NCBI RefSeq assembly: GCF_030818655.1
Contig: NZ_JAUTAN010000001.1
Coordinates: forward strand, 2,852,001-2,916,000
DNA from: Nocardioides zeae
GTDB taxonomy: Bacteria > Actinomycetota > Actinomycetes > Propionibacteriales > Nocardioidaceae
Direction of reading: 5' to 3'
Length of the DNA stretch: 64,000 bases
The notes under the pieces were generated by a model, which was given only the letters and a program-made list of their open reading frames with translations, was not told where the DNA came from and did no database searches. The position numbers and the translations under genes were made by a program. Positions within the stretch are counted from its first letter, which is position 1; the number at the start of each line of letters is the position of its first letter. Positions 34,922 to 43,247 of the stretch are shown in pieces.

Positions 34922-36084
34922 GCCGCCACCGCCCCGTCGACGGCGGCACGGGCCACGAGGAGGTGCTGTCCGTAGCGCGCCACCGCGTTCGACTCCACGA
35001 CATCCGGCATGGGGATCGTGGCCTCGAGCCGCCACCCGGTGGTGACGAGCGCCGTCTCCCAGCCCGGGAGGTCGAGGAAGATGCGACCCGTGCGGGCTCG
35101 GTCGTCCTGCGGCCCGGGACGACCGGGGGCAGGGGACATGAGGAAGCGCATCGACAGCAGCAACGGGGCGTGCTCGCGCACCGTCTCGATCATGAGCAGC
35201 GTCCCGTCGACGGCGGTCAGGGCTCGGACCGCCGTCAGGGTCGCCACCGGGTCGACGGCGTTGTGCAGGACGTTCCCCGCCAGCACGACGTCGTAGCCGC
35301 CCGGCGGGCGCGGGAGCGCGGCGGCCATGCCAGGATCGTTGATGTCGGCGACGCCGACGCTGAGCCCGGCCCGACCGCCCCAGCGCACCAGCGCCTCGTC
35401 GAGGAACCACGGGCCCACGTCGGTGAAGTGATAGGTCAGGTCGACCTCGCGCACCGCGTCCAGGACCGGCTCCGTGGTGGCTCCGGTGCCGCCTCCGATC
35501 TCCCAGACGGCCGGACGGCGACCGTCCGTGGCCGCGGCGGTCGTCAGGTCGAGCGCGGCCCTCGCGGCGGCGGCATTGGTGTAGCGGCTGGCCTCGTTGG
35601 TCGCGTAGATCTCGTCGGTGACGGACTCGTCCTCGAAGAGCAGTGCCTGCACCTGCACCTCGTCGGCCAGCAGTGCTCGCCAGTGACGGGCGCAGGCACG
35701 GAAGAAACCGGTGAGCGCACGTCCCTCGCCGATCCGGGGAGCGGCGGACTCGGCACGGTCCCAGGCAGCCTCGACCTCCGCGCCCGTCGGCACCGGCCGG
35801 AGCCAGCGCAGCGCACGGCTGTCGTCCTCGGGCGCTTCCCCGAGCCATCCGCGATCGACGAGCTCGCCCCGCCAGCGCACCAGCACGGGGAGGTGCCGCT
35901 CGGCCACCGCGCCCTCGTCGAGCAGCACCCGGGGGTCGAACCTGCCGTCGGTCGCGAGGGCGGCGACGGCGCGAGCGAGCGATCCGAGCGCCGCCTCGTC
36001 GCGGGCCCGGTCCAGATCGACATCGGCGCGGACGCCCTTCTCCCACGCCGCGAGCGCCGCGGCGGCCACCTCGTCGTACCTCAC
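34918..36084 (-). CDS. Stand-alone SAM methyltransferase (trans-acting PKS C-methyltransferase)
   Basis: A 388-residue class I methyltransferase with SAM motif I WEIGGGTGATTEPVL (~residue 180), FTDVGPWFLDEA and NVLHNAVDP. The N-terminal helical region (FDPRVLLDEGAVAERHLPVL... GELVDRGWL) matches methyltransferase domains normally embedded in PKSs such as HMWP1. Here the enzyme is encoded as a separate gene just before a PKS that lacks the domain, so it probably methylates the beta-keto intermediate in trans. I use GTG 36084, preceded by GAGGGGGGGG. The ATG at 36117 lies inside the Fur/Zur box and is unlikely to be transcribed with it. It is coupled to the megasynthase by GTGA. Confidence 0.82.
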   Translation of the reverse strand: MRYDEVAAAALAAWEKGVRADVDLDRARDEAALGSLARAVAALATDGRFDPRVLLDEGAVAERHLPVLVRWRGELVDRGWLGEAPEDDSRALRWLRPVPTGAEVEAAWDRAESAAPRIGEGRALTGFFRACARHWRALLADEVQVQALLFEDESVTDEIYATNEASRYTNAAAARAALDLTTAAATDGRRPAVWEIGGGTGATTEPVLDAVREVDLTYHFTDVGPWFLDEALVRWGGRAGLSVGVADINDPGMAAALPRPPGGYDVVLAGNVLHNAVDPVATLTAVRALTAVDGTLLMIETVREHAPLLLSMRFLMSPAPGRPGPQDDRARTGRIFLDLPGWETALVTTGWRLEATIPMPDVVESNAVARYGQHLLVARAAVDGAVAA

Positions 36085-36101
36085 TCGACACCCCCCCTCA
36101 T

Positions 36102-36116
36102 TGAGAATGGTTATCA
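36102..36116. promoter_or_regulatory. Fur/Zur-type operator upstream of the methyltransferase-megasynthase operon
   Basis: TGAGAAT-G-GTTATCA is the best match in the window to the 7-1-7 inverted repeat TGATAATnATTATCA (13 of 14 non-spacer positions correct or symmetric variants). It lies 17 bp upstream of the chosen GTG, i.e. over the promoter. Downstream of the importer operon there is an otherwise gene-free 216-bp stretch that ends at this box. Confidence 0.72.
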
Positions 36117-36333
36117 TTACACATGCTGTTCCCCGGCCTGCCGCCGACCGTCGCGGTGGCGTCCTCCGAGCACGACCTGTCCGTCGGGGTGCTGGTGGGC
36201 GAGGAGCCCGCACTCCAGGGCGCGGAGGACCCACCACGGTCCCCGTGCCGTGGCGTTGGCGCGACGGGCGCGTCCCCACGAGCGTCGTCGTCAGGGCCGC
36301 ACCCTCCGGCCCCGCTGCCCACCGGCGTCGCGG

Positions 36334-37773
36334 TCACCGCGTGCGCACCAGCTGACCGGCCTCGACCGACCAGACCAGGCTGCACGCCGAGACCACGTCC
36401 GGCTCGTGGGTGAGCAGCACCACGGCCACACCGGAAGCGACGAGGCGCCGCAGGAGCGCGAGCACGAGCTCGCGGCTGTCCGGGTCGAGGTTGGCGGTCG
36501 TCTCGTCGCACAGCAGCACGTGGGGGTCGCACGCCAGCGCCCGCGCCAGCCCGACCCGCTGCCGCTGACCGCCCGAGAGCTGGTCGGGGCGGCGCGACGC
36601 GCAGTCAGCCGGTAGTCCGAGACGGGCCAGCAGTCCCGCGACCTCCTGCTTCACGGCCGCCGATCCGATGCGTCGCCGCGGTCCCGTCCGCGGTCCTCCC
36701 CGCACGATCGCGCGTGCGATCGCCGTACCGACCTCCAGGTGGGGCGGCAGGGCACCGACGCCGTCCTGGTGCACCAGCTGGAGGGCTCGGCGCACCGACG
36801 GTGGACGGTTCCGGACGCCCGGCGCGAGGCGCGCGCCGTCCAGCTCCAGGGAGCCGGCACGCACGGGGTCCAGGCCCACGATGGCGCGAGCGAGGCTCGA
36901 CTTGCCGGCACCGCTGCTCCCCACCACGGCACAGAGGGCACCCCCGGGCACGTCGAGGTCGACGCCGTCGAGGACGGGAGCGCGACCGGGCCGTGCGACG
37001 ACCAGGCCGCGCGCCCGCAGCCGCACCCGCTCCGCCGCGGCGGGGCCAACGACCGGCCGCGAGACCGAGACCGAGACCGGGGGTGTGCGCTGCACGCGGA
37101 GGACGGGCGCGGTCGACAGGCGACCGTGCTCCAACCGGTGCACGCGACAGCCGAGCCGCCGCACGGCGGCCTCGTCGTGGCTCACCACGAGCAGCGTCGT
37201 GCCGCGCCGGGCGGCCACCTCGTCGAGGAGGTCGACGACCGTGGCACGCGTCGTCGGGTCGAGGCCCGCGGTCGGCTCGTCGACGACGAGCAGCCGAGGC
37301 GACGCGGCGAGAGCGCGTGCCAGCGCGACCCGGCGCTGCTGCCCTCCGGACAGGTGGGACGTCAGCCGTCGTCGGTGCGCCAGCGCCGCGGGCAGGCCGA
37401 CCTCGCCCAGGGCAGCCTCGACGTCGACGTCCCCCGGCCGCTCGGCGAGCTCGCGCACCGACGCCGCCACGCTGCGGGTCGGGGTGAGCGCTGCTCCGGG
37501 GTCCTGGTCCAAGACCGCGACCGCGCGTCGTCGCAACCGTCGACGGGCGCTGTCGCCGAGCCCCGCGAGATCGGTCCCGTCGAGCGTGCGGCGGCCCGTC
37601 GCCGTCAGGCCCGGCGGGAGCGCCCCGATCGCGGCGAGCACGAGCGTGGTCTTGCCGGCTCCCGAGGGGCCGACGAGCGCGTGGCGCTCGCCGGCCCGCA
37701 CGACCAGGTCGACCTCGTGCAGGAGCAGACGCCCGTCGCCGGCGCGGACGCTGACGCCGGTCAGACCGATCAC
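36334..37773 (-). CDS. Peptide/nickel-type ABC importer, two ATPase domains in one chain (DppD-DppF-like)
   Basis: A 479-residue protein with two complete nucleotide-binding domains. Domain 1: Walker A GPSGAGKTTL, signature LSGGQQRRVALARAL, Walker B LLVVDEPTAG. Domain 2: GSSGAGKSSL, LSGGQRQRVGLARAL, VLLCDETTAN. Peptide/nickel transporters normally encode these as two proteins (DppD/DppF, NikD/NikE, CntD/CntF); here they are fused. The GTG start at 37773 overlaps the permease stop by 4 nt. It powers the importer encoded upstream, and is last in the operon. Confidence 0.88.
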   Translation of the reverse strand: MIGLTGVSVRAGDGRLLLHEVDLVVRAGERHALVGPSGAGKTTLVLAAIGALPPGLTATGRRTLDGTDLAGLGDSARRRLRRRAVAVLDQDPGAALTPTRSVAASVRELAERPGDVDVEAALGEVGLPAALAHRRRLTSHLSGGQQRRVALARALAASPRLLVVDEPTAGLDPTTRATVVDLLDEVAARRGTTLLVVSHDEAAVRRLGCRVHRLEHGRLSTAPVLRVQRTPPVSVSVSRPVVGPAAAERVRLRARGLVVARPGRAPVLDGVDLDVPGGALCAVVGSSGAGKSSLARAIVGLDPVRAGSLELDGARLAPGVRNRPPSVRRALQLVHQDGVGALPPHLEVGTAIARAIVRGGPRTGPRRRIGSAAVKQEVAGLLARLGLPADCASRRPDQLSGGQRQRVGLARALACDPHVLLCDETTANLDPDSRELVLALLRRLVASGVAVVLLTHEPDVVSACSLVWSVEAGQLVRTR

Positions 37774-38558
37774 CCCGCACCGTCCCGGAGCAGGTCGACC
37801 AGCACGGTGAGCGCGACGAGGACGACGGCGAGCGCGAGGCACGGACCGGCCACGGCCCATCCGTTGAGGGACATGCCGACCGCTCCGTCACGGATGGCGG
37901 TGGCCCACGAGCGTCCCGTCCCCGACGCGACACCGAGGAAGCCCAGGGCGGCGACGACCTGGACGGCCGCGACGAGCCGCAGGCCCGACTCGGCGATCAC
38001 CGTGCGCGCGATGCGCGGCAGCACCTCGTCGACCAGCACCCGCGCGGCGGACGCACCGTACCCTCGCGCGACCTCCACGTGGCCGGCGACCGAGACCTGC
38101 CGCGTCGCGGCCGCGACGACCCGCGTCAGGATCCCCACCCCGGAGACCACGACGGCGAGCACGACACCCACGGCCCCCCCGCCGGCGCCCGCCACCACGA
38201 CGAGGACGAGCACCAGCGGCGGCACGACCACGAGGACGTCCAGCAGTGCCGCCACCGGTCGAGCCACCCGGTCCGGCACCGATCCGAGGAGCAGGCCGGC
38301 GACGGTCGCGACCCCGACCAGCACCGCCGTGGCCAGGAGCGGCACGCCGATCGTGGCGCCGGCGTCGTGCAGCACCTGCGACCAGACGTCGCGGCCGAGG
38401 TGGTCGGTGCCGAGGGGCAGCCCGGGCCCGGGGGCTTGGAACGGAGCACCCACGCGTTCACCGGCGGGCCGGGAGGCGAGGCGGGGGGCCAGCAGCAGGG
38501 CCAGGGCCATGGTCAGGAGCCCGGCCCCGGCCCAGCGACGGACTCGACGGGACGTCAC
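37770..38558 (-). CDS. Peptide/nickel-type ABC importer permease (DppC/NikC-like)
   Basis: A 262-residue permease with about six membrane segments. The DppC family marker GLPLGTDHLGRDVWSQVLHD follows the first helix. The coupling loop EVARGYGASAARVLVDEVLP is also typical. The start is a GTG (38558) overlapping the preceding permease stop by 4 nt. It forms the channel with the DppB-like subunit and sits in the same operon as the lipoprotein receptor controlled by the Fur/Zur box at 41490. Confidence 0.88.
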   Translation of the reverse strand: MTSRRVRRWAGAGLLTMALALLLAPRLASRPAGERVGAPFQAPGPGLPLGTDHLGRDVWSQVLHDAGATIGVPLLATAVLVGVATVAGLLLGSVPDRVARPVAALLDVLVVVPPLVLVLVVVAGAGGGAVGVVLAVVVSGVGILTRVVAAATRQVSVAGHVEVARGYGASAARVLVDEVLPRIARTVIAESGLRLVAAVQVVAALGFLGVASGTGRSWATAIRDGAVGMSLNGWAVAGPCLALAVVLVALTVLVDLLRDGAG

Positions 38559-39553
38559 GACGCACGCTCCCGTGCCGCTGCCTCGTCGCCGCCCGACGGG
38601 GTACGACGTCGGCGCGGGTCCAGCGCGTCCGCGAGGAGGTCCGCCGCGAGGAGCGCCAGAGCTGCGGCGAGTGCCATCACACCCGCGACGGCGGTCACCA
38701 CGACCAGGTCCCGGTTGACCGTCGCCTCCACGAGCAGGCTGCCGAGTCCTGGCAGACCCACGACGCGCTCGACGACGACCGCGCCTCCGAGCAGGAGCGC
38801 CGCCGTCCAGCCCAGCAGCTGGAGGACCGGAGCGACGGCGCCGGGGAGCAGGTGACGCAGCAGGACGAGCCGCTCGGGCAGCCCGGCGAGACGAGCGGCG
38901 GCCACGTGCGGCGCCGCGTCCTGCTCGGCGACCACGGCGCGCAGGTGGCGCACGACCCAGCCACCGACCCCCAGCGAGAGGGCGAGGGTGGGCACGACCA
39001 GAGCCTCCGGCCGTTGCCACGCCGAGGTGCCAGGAGGCAGGAGCGCGACCGCCGGGAGCAACCCCTGGTCGACGGCGAGCCAGAGGACGAGGAGCGTGGC
39101 GACGACGAAGTCCGGCAGGGCGACCGCGACGACCGCCCCGGCCGAGAGCAGCGCTCCTGCCGGGCGGTCCGCACGCAGCCCGGCGAGGACCCCGAGCGGC
39201 ACGGCCACGAGCACGACCAGCGCGATGGTGGCCGTGAGCAGCGCAGCCGAGTTGACGGCGCGGTCCACGACCAGGGGCGTGACCGGGTCGCCCGAGATCA
39301 GGCTGTTGCCCAGGTCGCCGCGCGGCAGTCCCGCGAGCCAGTCCCCGAGCTGGACCAGCACGGGGCGGTCCAGGCCCCGGTCCGCCCGCAGCTGGGCGAC
39401 GCGCTCGGGCGATGCCTGCGGACCGAGCACAGCTGTCGCGGGATCACCCGGGAGCAGGTCGGCGAGCACCCACACGAGGGCGGCGGCACCGAGGGCCGTG
39501 CCCAGCGAACCGAGGATCCGGCGGGCAGCTCGCGCCCCGCACCCTCGCACCAC
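38555..39553 (-). CDS. Peptide/nickel-type ABC importer permease (DppB/NikB-like)
   Basis: A permease of about 332 residues with six membrane segments. The family pattern LADLLPGDPATAVLGPQASP in the first periplasmic loop and the coupling loop AAARLAGLPERLVLLRHLLP are present. The start is uncertain: two consecutive GTG codons (39553/39550) come just before the first helix, 43 nt after the small upstream gene, with no strong ribosome site. An open frame extends further upstream but overlaps that gene. Confidence 0.82.
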   Translation of the reverse strand: MVRGCGARAARRILGSLGTALGAAALVWVLADLLPGDPATAVLGPQASPERVAQLRADRGLDRPVLVQLGDWLAGLPRGDLGNSLISGDPVTPLVVDRAVNSAALLTATIALVVLVAVPLGVLAGLRADRPAGALLSAGAVVAVALPDFVVATLLVLWLAVDQGLLPAVALLPPGTSAWQRPEALVVPTLALSLGVGGWVVRHLRAVVAEQDAAPHVAAARLAGLPERLVLLRHLLPGAVAPVLQLLGWTAALLLGGAVVVERVVGLPGLGSLLVEATVNRDLVVVTAVAGVMALAAALALLAADLLADALDPRRRRTPSGGDEAAARERAS

Positions 39554-39596
39554 CGCGGTCGCACGGGACGCTGGTCGTCCGCGCGCGCGGGCGGGG

Positions 39597-39881
39597 TCAG
39601 GCAGCGCGGGCGACGTCGATCGACGTGCCGTCAACGAGGTCACCCCGCAGACCGGCTGCGGCGGCCAGCTCGTCCAGCACCCGCTGGTACGGCGGGCCAC
39701 CCTCCTGCTCCGCCGATCCCTGCACCTCGTCGGCGAGACCCCCGACGGTCGGACCCACCGTCGTCGCCGAGGTGACCGAGCACGCCGGGGCCAGGACGTG
39801 GACGTGCGGTCGAGCTGCGCGCCGTACGTCCGCGGTGACGAGCGCGACGGAGCTGGCGGTGGGTGCGCGGGAGTCGCTCAT
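39597..39881 (-). CDS. 94-residue protein of unknown function in the importer operon
   Basis: A small gene between the lipoprotein receptor and the first permease, with its own AGAGGGGAC ribosome site eight bases before ATG 39881. The protein (MSDSRAPTASSVALVTADVR...) has no membrane segment or signal peptide. It contains a His-x-His and a cysteine close together (PHVHVLAPACS) that could be metal ligands, and an acidic C-terminal half ending DVARAA. I recognise no family. Its position inside a metal-regulated import operon makes a metal- or ligand-handling role possible, but that is a guess. Confidence 0.6.
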   Translation of the reverse strand: MSDSRAPTASSVALVTADVRRAARPHVHVLAPACSVTSATTVGPTVGGLADEVQGSAEQEGGPPYQRVLDELAAAAGLRGDLVDGTSIDVARAA

Positions 39882-39924
39882 GCGGGCCCGTCCCCTCTCG
39901 TGTGCTGACCGCGCCGACGGGTGC

Positions 39925-41442
39925 TCAGAACGACGCGGCGTCGAACTGCGGGACGGCCTGGGTCAGGTAGACGCCCTCGAGGCCGGCCGCCTGGGCGTTG
40001 AGCACCGCCTGGTAGCCCCAGATGATCGTGCCGCCGTCGTTCCACACGAGCTGCTGGACCGCGGCGAACGCGGCGTCGCGCTCGTCGTCGTCCACGAGCG
40101 CCTGAGCGTTGCGGAGGGACTCGTCGTAGCCCTCCGGCGCGAACCCGCTGACGTTGAAGAAGCCGTTCGACCCGGTGAACGATCCGAGGTAGGCGCCCGC
40201 GTCGCGGTTGACGTAGTACGCCGTCTGGAACGGCGTCGAGAGGAGCACCTCGTAGTCGGCGTAGAACGACGCGGGGTCGGTGGTCTCCACCCGGAGCTCC
40301 ACCCCGACGTCCGCCAGCTGCTCGGCGAGCAGCTCGGTGGCCCGCTGGAGCCCCGGGGTCGTCTCCGCGACCCGGACGTCGACGGCGTCGACGCCGGCAG
40401 CGGCGAACAGCTCCTCGGCGCGCTGGGGATCGTGCTCGCGCTGCGGCAGGGACGCGTCGTAGCCCGGCAGGCCGAGACCGACCAGGTCGTTGCCGACGAA
40501 TCCCTCTCCGAGGAAGACGACGTCGACCAGCTCCTGCCGATCGATCGCCAGCTTCATCGCCGTGCGCACGTCCGGGTCGTCGAACGGAGCCTCGTTCACG
40601 TTCATCTCGAACCCGAGCGCGAGCGAGTCGGCCTCGCCGCCCTGCTGGATCTCGATCGCGTCGTTGTCGGCCTCGGCCTGGGCGGCGACGGGGTCCACGC
40701 GGGTGGCAACGTCGATCTCCCCGCTCTTCAGCGCGTTCAAGCGTGCCTGGGGATCGTCGATCACGACCACCTCGAGCGTCGTCACCTCGGGCGTCCCGTC
40801 GAAGTAGTCCTCCCGTGCCTCCATCACGATCCGCTCGCCCGCGTCGTAGCTCACGAGCGTGTAGGGCCCCGACGTCACCGGGGCGTCCTCCCACTGCGTC
40901 GCGCCGTCGGGGTAGACGTACGACACGAAGGACAGGATCGTCGAGACGAAGTCGCCGCGGGGCCGGGTGAACGGCACGACGAGCGTGCGCTCGTCGACCA
41001 CCTCGATGCCGTCGACGTCGACATCACCGAAGAAGGAGGCGTAGTTCGGGCTCTGCGTCGGGTCCGCGGTGAGCCGAAGGCTGTAGGCCACGTCGGTCGC
41101 CTCGATGGCACTGCCGTCGCTGAAGGTGACGTCGTCGCGCAGCGTGATGGTCCAGCTCTCGGCCGTGGCGTCCGGGACGATCGACTCGGCGAGACGCAGC
41201 ACGGGCTCGCCGTCGCGCAGCTCCACGAGCGACTCGTACAGGTGCGAGACCCCGATGTAGTCGGCGAAGCCGTTGGTCGTCAGCGGGTTCAGGTTGTCGG
41301 TGGTGTTGCCGAGCGCGCCGACCCGCAAGCGGGTGGGGTCCTCGGGCCCGGACCTCTCCCCGTCCGACCCGGCGCTGCAGCCGGTGGCCGTCACGGCGAG
41401 GAGGGCGAGGGCGGAGACGCCGAGGCGTCGAGTGCGAGGCAT
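39925..41442 (-). CDS. Substrate-binding lipoprotein, peptide/nickel family (SBP_bac_5; metallophore receptor)
   Basis: A 505-residue binding protein of the DppA/NikA/CntA fold. It has a lipoprotein signal (basic start, hydrophobic core, TATGC lipobox) and a body with LRDDVTFSDGSAIEATDVAY and PVTSGPYTLVSYDAGERIVM, both hallmarks of SBP_bac_5. It is the first gene of a minus-strand operon (receptor, 94-aa protein, two permeases, fused ATPase) behind a Fur/Zur-type box. CntA of staphylopine importers belongs to this family, which supports uptake of a metal-metallophore complex; the ligand itself is inference. Confidence 0.88.
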   Translation of the reverse strand: MPRTRRLGVSALALLAVTATGCSAGSDGERSGPEDPTRLRVGALGNTTDNLNPLTTNGFADYIGVSHLYESLVELRDGEPVLRLAESIVPDATAESWTITLRDDVTFSDGSAIEATDVAYSLRLTADPTQSPNYASFFGDVDVDGIEVVDERTLVVPFTRPRGDFVSTILSFVSYVYPDGATQWEDAPVTSGPYTLVSYDAGERIVMEAREDYFDGTPEVTTLEVVVIDDPQARLNALKSGEIDVATRVDPVAAQAEADNDAIEIQQGGEADSLALGFEMNVNEAPFDDPDVRTAMKLAIDRQELVDVVFLGEGFVGNDLVGLGLPGYDASLPQREHDPQRAEELFAAAGVDAVDVRVAETTPGLQRATELLAEQLADVGVELRVETTDPASFYADYEVLLSTPFQTAYYVNRDAGAYLGSFTGSNGFFNVSGFAPEGYDESLRNAQALVDDDERDAAFAAVQQLVWNDGGTIIWGYQAVLNAQAAGLEGVYLTQAVPQFDAASF

Positions 41443-41489
41443 GGGGCTCCCTGGGACGGACCGATCCGAGACGACGCCCGCACATTAAA

Positions 41490-41504
41490 TGATAACGATC
41501 CTCA
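41490..41504. promoter_or_regulatory. Fur/Zur-type operator upstream of the importer operon
   Basis: TGATAAC-G-ATCCTCA (reverse strand TGAGGATCGTTATCA) is a 7-1-7 inverted repeat closely related to the boxes at 21819 and 36102; flanking AAA and TTT extend the symmetry. It lies 48 bp upstream of the receptor lipoprotein ATG. The central AACGAT form is closer to actinobacterial Zur boxes than to IdeR boxes. Confidence 0.65.
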
Positions 41505-41580
41505 TTTGCAAAGGCGGTCGAGCCGGTCGGCGCTGGCGGGACCGACAGCGCCTCCGCACTCTCCCGTGGCCACGAGCACC

Positions 41581-41611
41581 GGGCGGGGGCGGCGCAGCAC
41601 CGCCCCCGCCC
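41581..41611 (-). terminator. Terminator hairpin after the HpaB-type monooxygenase
   Basis: GGGCGGGGGCGG (41581-41592) pairs perfectly with CCGCCCCCGCCC (41600-41611) around a 7-nt loop, starting 5 nt beyond the monooxygenase stop. It separates that operon from the metal-regulated importer. Confidence 0.7.
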
Positions 41612-41616
41612 GTCGG

Positions 41617-43209
41617 TCAGAACAGGTCGGGGACGGTCCAACCGTCCAGGTCGTACTCGGCGAGGAACTCGTCGGCCAACCCCCGCATCGCATCGGTCCC
41701 CCCGCGGTTCTGGGCCGCGAAGAGCAGCTCGGCCTTCACGTTCTCGTGGTTGCCCGAGTAGTTGCGCTCGTACAGCTCGTGGCGACCGCCGAACTCGGAG
41801 CCGATGGAGTCCCACAGGGCCTTCATGACCTTGACGCGGTCGACGGCGGTGATGCCGTCGGAACCCCGGACGTACTTGTCGAGGTAGGGCCGCACCTCCG
41901 GGCTCTTGAAGTCCGCGGCACCGGAGGGCAGGTAGATCAGGCCCGAGGCGACGTCCTGCTCGATGATCTCCTTGACCCGCGGGTAGCCGTGGATCATGAA
42001 CATGCGGTAGGTCAGTCCGTACTCCAGCTTGGGGATCACCGCGTCCCCCACCCACGGCTCGGGATCACGCGCCATGGACTCCGTCAGCGACCAGAACAGG
42101 TTGCGCCACCCGATGACCTCACCGACCCGGGTCTGCACGCCGCGGAAGCCGCCGGACCCCGTCGCGTCCAGCGCCTTGAGCAGCAGCCCGGCGATGAAGT
42201 CGAGCTTGACCGCCAGACGGGTGCAGCCCTGGAACGTGAACCGGGGCAGGAAGCCGGACTGCGGGAAGAAGGCGTTGATGCGGTCCACGTCGCCGTACAT
42301 GAAGACGTTCTCCCACGGCACCAGCACCTTGTCGAAGATGAAGATGGTGTCGTTCTCGTCCATGCGGCTGGAGAGCGGGTAGTCGAACGGGGAGCCGTTC
42401 CTGGCTGCCTGCTCGGTGTACGACGAGCGACAGATCAGCTTGATCCCGGGGGCGTCCATCGGGACCGTGCAGATGAGCGCGAACTGCTTCTTGCGGATCG
42501 GCAGGCCGTAGTGCGCGATGAAGTTGTAGTTCGTGATGGCCGAGCCGGTCGCGACCACCTTCGCACCGGAGACCACGAGTCCCGCGTCGGTCTCCTTCTC
42601 CACCTTCATGTAGACGTCGCCGACCTCGTCGGGCGGCAGGTTGCGGTCGACCGGCGGGTTGATGATGGCGTGGTTCCAGTAGAGGACCTTCTCCTGCGAC
42701 TCGCGGTACCAGCGCTCCGCGTTCGCCTGGAACGGCGCGTACAGCTCATTGTTCGCGTGCAGCGTGCCGAGGAAGCTGGCCTTGTAGTCGGGCGAACGTC
42801 CCATCCACCCATAGCTCATCCGTGCCCACCTGGCGATGGCGTTGCGCTCCTTGAGCAGGTCCGCCGACGACGTCGGCGTGCGGAAGAAGGGCATGGTGAC
42901 GCCGCCGTTGCCGGTGTCGGTGGGGACGGTCAGCTCGTCGACGTGCGGCCCCGTGTGCAGCGCGTCGTACAACCGCGCCGTCATCCGGATCGGGTTGCGG
43001 AAGGCCGGGTGCGTCGTGACGTCGTCCACCCGCTCGCCGTGCAGGTAGATCTCGCGGCCGTCCCGGAGCGACTCGATGTACTCGTCGCCCGTCATCGGCC
43101 GCGAGGCGAAGTTCGCCCGGTTGTTGGCAGGCGCGTCGGCGGCGGGGTTCGCCGTGGGCGGACCGTCGGTCTCGGCGGTGGGGTTCTGCTCGGGCAGGGT
43201 CGCGGTCAT
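41617..43209 (-). CDS. FADH2-dependent monooxygenase, HpaB family (oxygenase component)
   Basis: A 530-residue member of the 4-hydroxyphenylacetate 3-hydroxylase / chlorophenol monooxygenase family, with an acyl-CoA-dehydrogenase-like fold. Recognisable stretches are [38 protein letters not shown] and [16 protein letters not shown]. It hydroxylates a phenolic ring using reduced flavin from the reductase encoded directly upstream. The exact substrate cannot be assigned. ATG 43209 has GAGGAGACCAG in front; the first ~35 residues are a low-complexity Pro/Ala extension not typical of the family. Confidence 0.88.
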   Translation of the reverse strand: MTATLPEQNPTAETDGPPTANPAADAPANNRANFASRPMTGDEYIESLRDGREIYLHGERVDDVTTHPAFRNPIRMTARLYDALHTGPHVDELTVPTDTGNGGVTMPFFRTPTSSADLLKERNAIARWARMSYGWMGRSPDYKASFLGTLHANNELYAPFQANAERWYRESQEKVLYWNHAIINPPVDRNLPPDEVGDVYMKVEKETDAGLVVSGAKVVATGSAITNYNFIAHYGLPIRKKQFALICTVPMDAPGIKLICRSSYTEQAARNGSPFDYPLSSRMDENDTIFIFDKVLVPWENVFMYGDVDRINAFFPQSGFLPRFTFQGCTRLAVKLDFIAGLLLKALDATGSGGFRGVQTRVGEVIGWRNLFWSLTESMARDPEPWVGDAVIPKLEYGLTYRMFMIHGYPRVKEIIEQDVASGLIYLPSGAADFKSPEVRPYLDKYVRGSDGITAVDRVKVMKALWDSIGSEFGGRHELYERNYSGNHENVKAELLFAAQNRGGTDAMRGLADEFLAEYDLDGWTVPDLF

Positions 43210-43247
43210 CTGGTCTCCTCGTGCGTATCGGTGGGGTGTCTCAGGGG

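Noticed and set aside
27686..34975. A 2400-codon open frame on the plus strand, antisense to the megasynthase
   Set aside because: It is rich in Arg/Gly/His/Ala without any domain and mirrors the opposite coding strand; such shadows are expected at this GC content. The same applies to 16413-21494 and other long antisense frames.
36123..36413. A 96-codon plus-strand frame starting right next to the Fur/Zur box
   Set aside because: Its composition is Pro/Arg/Ala-rich, it runs into the ATPase gene on the other strand and has no ribosome site.
16205..41616. IdeR/DmdR iron boxes in the metallophore cluster
   Set aside because: Reading the three promoter regions I find no TTAGGTTAGGCTAACCTAA-like sequence; only the 7-1-7 repeats are present.
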